NCBI GenBank assembly: GCA_018697195.1
Contig: CM031858.1
Coordinates: 77,400,818 to 77,464,817 of the forward strand
Direction of reading: 5' to 3'
Length of the DNA: 64,000 bases
DNA from: Certhia americana
Taxonomy: Eukaryota > Chordata > Aves > Passeriformes > Certhiidae
Shown piece after piece: positions 58,865-64,000 of the stretch. Under the pieces are notes generated by a model. That model was given only the letters and a program-made list of their open reading frames with translations. It was not told where the DNA came from and searched no databases. Each line of letters opens with the position of its first letter. Within the stretch, counting starts at the first letter, position 1. The translations under genes were made by a program, and so were the position numbers.

Positions 58865-61800
58865 TCTTATGAAGATGATGATAAAATACATGCTTTTGGG
58901 TACATCTTACATTGTAACCTAAGACAGGCAGTGTGTTTCAGAGCATGTAGCGCTCAGGAGAAAATGCTATACTCTGGGTTGCCTTTCTAAAATCTGTTTT
59001 ATTTCACTAATCTGATTCAAGCAGTTTTACAAATAACAGAGTCAAAAAATGCCCATGAATACTGATTTATGTTTGGAAAATAACATAAAATTACACTCTA
59101 TTCTGGATTGGTTTTGAAAATAATCTGTTTGTTGCCATGTATGTCTACCTTAAAATAAAATTGTGTTTTCATTTTCCTGTATTATGGTATGAGAGATACT
59201 TTAAAGCATTTTTCCTCCTTGAAGTTGTAAAGGGAAGAAAAAAGTCTCTAATACAGATTGTAGCTTCAAAGCTAAATGACAGTCTTTACACCAAAGCTCC
59301 ACCTGAAAACCAGGAAGCCACCTTAAAATAGATGAGGTTAAGACTTGCAGCACATACCAGTGAGAGCAAGTGTGACTACACGTCCCTAATACCACTCATT
59401 ACTTTATCGCTGATTTCATTCACTAAACAATAATCTCAGTTTGCAATCCAAACTGCCATTTGTGACCTGTATCTCTCTTTTCTTAGTTCTCTCATGCTGT
59501 ACTAGATTAGGGAAGAGGTCTAGCCTGTCATTCTCTTTGTGACACTTACGAAGAATGAGCACCTTTTGGAAGAAAGAGGAACTTGGGAAATATCTAGTGA
59601 GATTTCTCCAGTGTACTCTGCTGGTCTCTAGTGATTTCTGACTGAGACTGCGTGAATCCTATCCACATTTTAGTGATCTAATAATTCTTTATCCCCACAC
59701 TCCCCATTGTATTTTTGTTGTTGATGGTGGTTGTTTGTGTTATGTGTGTGTATGTTTTGTTTTTATTTAATTTCTTTATCTCTTTGGTGACTTGGTTGTT
59801 TAGGCTTAGTCCACCTTTTGAACCTTCATGCAATTTTGGCACTTTAAAAATTTTTTTTGCCTGACTGTGACTACTTATTACGTGACGGGTACCTTGTTTG
59901 TTAAAAGCTTTCCCTCCCACACGCCTTTGTTGTATTGGTGCATTGCAAGGATAATGAACACATGCTTAAAAAAAACTATTGCATTTTTCAGGACTCAGCA
60001 TGAAAAATGTACTGTGAAAAGATCGGTGTGCTGTGAGAGGGAATAATTAAATGACTGCTCACGTTCGTGTTGGTTTTCTGATTTTTCTTTATCCAATTCC
60101 ACACAATTGCCATAGGCTTGGGCACAGACACTGAGACGTCACAGAGTGATTCTGTGCAACACCTCTCTGGGACACAGGGGATCATCTGCAGCTTTGGCAT
60201 GCACAGAGATTTTCAACCTATATTAAAGCATTTTACCTGCTCTGGGGACTAACACAATAAAAGAATAATAGGAGCAGTCTTTGGATAAAATAAAGGTCTA
60301 ATTTAACTCTTTGTAGTAGCCTATATTTTCATTTCCTTCAGAAAGAAAAGCTTTTTCACCAGGAGTTATTCTCTTTTCCTTTCTCTACCAACATGACAAC
60401 TAAGAAGACAAAATGTATTAATGCCTGTGGAGCATTATTTTATCAGAATCAAATGAAACATGTTTTTTACCCGAATGTGTGTATGACTGCAAGTTTGCAG
60501 GTAGATGTCTTTTCTGCTTGTTTATTTTTTTCCTTTAATGTTCTATTCTGGAAAATTTAAAAAGACCTGGGATTTCAAATGAGTCAGACTTATGTTTCCA
60601 GTTTGTATTTAGAGGTACTATAAATGCAGTTTAAGTCCTTTGGGATTCTGTGGAGAAACAGAAGACGATTTTCCCAGATGTATTCAAAGAGATCATAAAT
60701 GACAGGTTAATTTGCAGAATATTGGATTTAGAAATTCAAAGGCACTATCTATACCCAGATCTAGCTTCAAAAGGAGGTAAATGTGGTATAGGGAAAAAAT
60801 CAAGTATGCATTGAAAAGTTGTTATTCTATTTATCTATTAAAAATGCTTAAGGTGAGATCTCTGGAGCAAAGTGTATTCATGAAGTAATATGAAAGGGCT
60901 TTTTAAGTACAAATTCCCAGGAGATGAATTCTAGGAGTATGTGAGGACATAATGTCCTAGAAATAGGTTGGTTTATCGATGCAAATCATGAATGGATTAT
61001 CCAGCACAGTAAAAGTATCACAGCAGTGTTTACTGCAAATGCATTTAGTGGAGGAAAAAAAAAGAAACAAAAAAAACAAAATAAAGAAAAATAAAGAAAA
61101 AATTCCAATTAGCATTTGTAACCTCACTATTAGTTAGGTAGCACTCTTTACTTTCTTAATTTTTGATGGATCATAAGATTTTTAAGTTAAAACCCCATCA
61201 TTATTTAAAGAAACTATCCATTTGCTATAGTCAGGGGGAAAAAAAATCTGCTTTTATTTTGAAGGATTTTACTCCCGTCTGTCAAAGAAATATCAAAATG
61301 GGTTGAGTGTGTCTGCTGACATGTCAGTGACAGTGAAGTGACAGTACAGACACCTGAAGCTTATCTATATGAGCAAGAAAAGGCCACTGCAACAAAGTCT
61401 CCTGAGAAATTTCTGAAAGCAAGCTCTGTTGCAGACAGAGCCAGGAACAAATCCAGGTTAAAGAAATATAGAACAACAAGAAAAGGTTTCCTTGGCATAC
61501 TACAGTAGATAATAATCCCACAATAATATGGCAAATCTGGAAAAAATATAAATGCAAAATGCAAGCTTCCAGGTTTAGATTTCAAAATAATGTCATAAAC
61601 AACCAGCACAGAAAGAGGACAAGAATACATCTTTCTGCCAGTTGATGTATTTTGAGGTATGCTAACGGTGTGCTGTGGAGATTGCCCAAGTGCATTGCAC
61701 CCTGAGCAATACACATTATGCAACTAAGCAAGAGAGGAGTTAAATGTGACTCCTCACATTATTAGCAGTCAGCAGCCCTAAATAGAGGCCAAAAAACCAT

Positions 61801-64000
61801 TAAATAACATAGACCCTCTGCAAATGTTATAAAACAATAAATAGGAGAATGTTGTGCAATGTTTTGACTGGAATGCTTTCTGGCTGGCCCTCTGGCCCTA
61901 GTGCCAGCATTTGTAGGGCACATGTGGAATTAAGCTATTTTTTTCTGTAGGTTTATACTGAGTATTGGCCCACTCTATGTAAAAATTTAATTTGTGGAAA
62001 TCCTATGCCTATTATGAACCATTTGCACCTAATTATGGATGTTTGTTGATCCTGTGGCATGCTTTTTTTGTGGGGTTTTTCAATAGCAAGAGTTGGAGTT
62101 AAAAAAATAAATGTTTAAACAAAGGCCATATATGCTGGAATGAGTTCCATTTTGCTACTTTTCCCATCTTCTAAGCTGGGGCTGCAAAATATCTCAGAAC
62201 AGAGTTTGTCATGCAACAGCTGCTGAAAGGACATTTTCTCTGTCCAAATAACCTTGAGGTTTCAATTAGGGAATTTAATCTAAAGTGCGTTTCCTTTTAG
62301 AGTAATAAAGGGTGTGTATGAAGTCTGTTTAGATCAGCAAACACTAACTTTGTCCTTAAGCTTTTAATGCAAGTGTAGATTACAAGCAATGGGTAGAAAG
62401 ACACAACCTCGTCATGGGTGAGGTGTCAGCTTGGCTGCTTACTGACATGTGTACAGAGAGAGCTGCCTGTGCTTGTACAGGAAAGTTATCATACTTGCCT
62501 TCTGCCTTGTGTACATCTCACCTGTCCAGAGGGAATGCATCCCACACTGCAACCTGAAAATCCAAAGCAGGACAGGCGTGTTCAGTGTAGTTCAAGTGGG
62601 GAACTGAAAGTAGTATCAGATCAGTTAATTTAAGTTATGCTGGGAGTTGCTTCTTTGGAGGACTGAAGCAAACTACTGGAGAGTTGCCGGTGTTACAGTG
62701 CAAAGCATTCCTGAGGTTGTGACTTTCTCTGCCTTGAGAGAGAAATGAAGGACAGACACAAGAGTTGTTGAAGTATCTGTGAGATCAGGTAAGCAGGAAA
62801 ATTAGGAAAGCAGGAATTGCACTAGTAATCAAAGCCAACATTAAAAAATTAGCTTTAAAAATTATTTTTAATGTGAAAATAATTCCTGTGTTCACACAGC
62901 ACTATGGGAGGGCAGAGACAGCAATTTTCAGAGACAGTTTATTGTAGTTGAGTATGTTTCAAAATAATTACACAAAAATAGATTGAGCTGAATTGAAACT
63001 GATTTAAATCTGATTGAAACGGTAATAATTTTTGGATTGCTTGTCTCAGTTATATATGCAAGACTGTTCATGAGCAGTTGTTTCCAGTAAATGTTTCAGA
63101 GATCACAATTCTGTAAGATTTTTATTTGTATGTAGTCCTTCCCCTTCTCTTCTCACCTACACTATAAATCATCATCATTCTGACCACAGTACTCACAAAC
63201 TGGAACCAGAATTTTTTCTAATATCAGTAGCTATTTTCTTCCTATAAGTCCATAATTTTCTAGACTATTATTTAACTTTTTTTTTTTACACAATCCCTCC
63301 ATTTGGGAGGAATGATGCTCTTTTTTAACTTCTGAGAAATCCAGAATACTTTGCTGAGCATCAGAGACTGGTATTTTTCAGTGACACCCGTCAGATGACT
63401 TGAGTGCTGTAGCCCATCCACAAGATATAAGCATCCACCTGGCTGATGGTTTTCTGGAGAAAATTGGAACAGGTGTTTGGAAAGTAGATGTCACACTAAA
63501 AGCTAAATCTCTTTCCTTGTGAATGGCTTGGCAATGGGCAAGTTGCAGATGTAACAGGAGTGGGCATCACAGGTCTGCAGACACAACTCCTCCTGAGCTT
63601 GCACAGCCTGGCACAGAGTCAAGTACTGCCTCTCCTCTCAGGCAGGGGAGGGGAGTCCAAAATTGAGATTCATCTCTCCCTGCTATTGAAGTTGGATCAA
63701 TTTGTAAAAACAGTGGTGAGATACTTCACTGCAGTTAGCCAGGCTTACTGTGCTTAGCAAAATCACATCTCCAAATAATACTACAGCTCAGATGACTCAG
63801 AGACACTGTGAATGCTGAAAATGTGGGACTAAAATACAGCAAATAATTCTGGTCAGCACACAGTAGATTGTATTCCAATAAATGTTACCTGGTACATAGT
63901 ATCTCTGTCCATATATATATGGAGAAAGATAGCTCAGGTAGCACAAGCTTTCTTGCTTCAAACAAGGGATCATTGAATAATCAACTCTTCCAGATAAGCC
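58865..64000. other. No gene seen; unique AT-rich DNA
   Basis: About 5.1 kb without a recognised gene, CR1 or LTR. A-rich low-complexity runs occur near 61050-61100. Open frames such as 61361-61723 on the minus strand carry no family signature that I recognise and begin at arbitrary codons. Confidence 0.6.

Noticed and set aside
61361..61723. A 120-residue minus-strand frame
   Set aside because: No family signature, no ATG-supported start with context, and no conservation evidence available from sequence alone.

Overview
The window looks like intergenic or deep intronic DNA from a bird, most probably a passerine (the order is an inference). It is AT-rich. Its recognisable content is almost entirely avian retroelements: 3'-anchored CR1 LINE fragments and LTRs of endogenous retroviruses (ERVL-like and one ERVK-like), most of them apparently solo. 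I found no host protein-coding gene, rRNA, tRNA, CRISPR array or bacterial-type operon. The open frames here are short, often lack an ATG, and mostly lie in or antisense to repeats.

Layout. 0-8 kb: unique AT-rich DNA with small tandem repeats. 8.1-10.4 kb: the largest mobile element, a minus-strand CR1 that keeps parts of the endonuclease and reverse transcriptase but is inactive. 12.7, 17.2, 37.1, 39.3, 41.8 and 56.3 kb: shorter CR1 3' fragments on both strands. 18.8-19.1 kb: a minus-strand relic of a coiled-coil reading frame of the kind carried by avian repeats. 20.5-21.2 kb: a complete LTR with a perfect 5-bp target duplication. 28-34.3 kb: an LTR-rich cluster with five LTR-type insertions in about 6.3 kb, three of them bounded by target duplications. 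44.9-49 kb and 53.9-54.2 kb: further ERVL LTRs, one with a CR1 fragment nested inside. 46.8-47.4 kb: an odd 668-bp element whose two ends are about 50-bp inverted copies of each other. 58.4-58.9 kb: a third copy of the LTR type seen at 30.7 kb. The rest is unique sequence with microsatellites.

The elements fall into at least two ERVL-like LTR groups. Group A is at 20.5, 30.7 and 58.4 kb. Group B is at 28.0, 29.4, 44.9, 48.3 and 53.9 kb. There is also an ERVK-like solo LTR at 33.9 kb. Internal retroviral genes (gag, pol, env) were not found next to any LTR. I see no convincing new biological system. The observations most worth checking are the inverted-ended element at 46.8 kb, the 1.66-kb candidate LTR element at 31.7-33.4 kb, the group A LTRs that share R-U5 but not U3, and the nested CR1 insertion. 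Family names rest on my recognition of sequence patterns, not on a database search.
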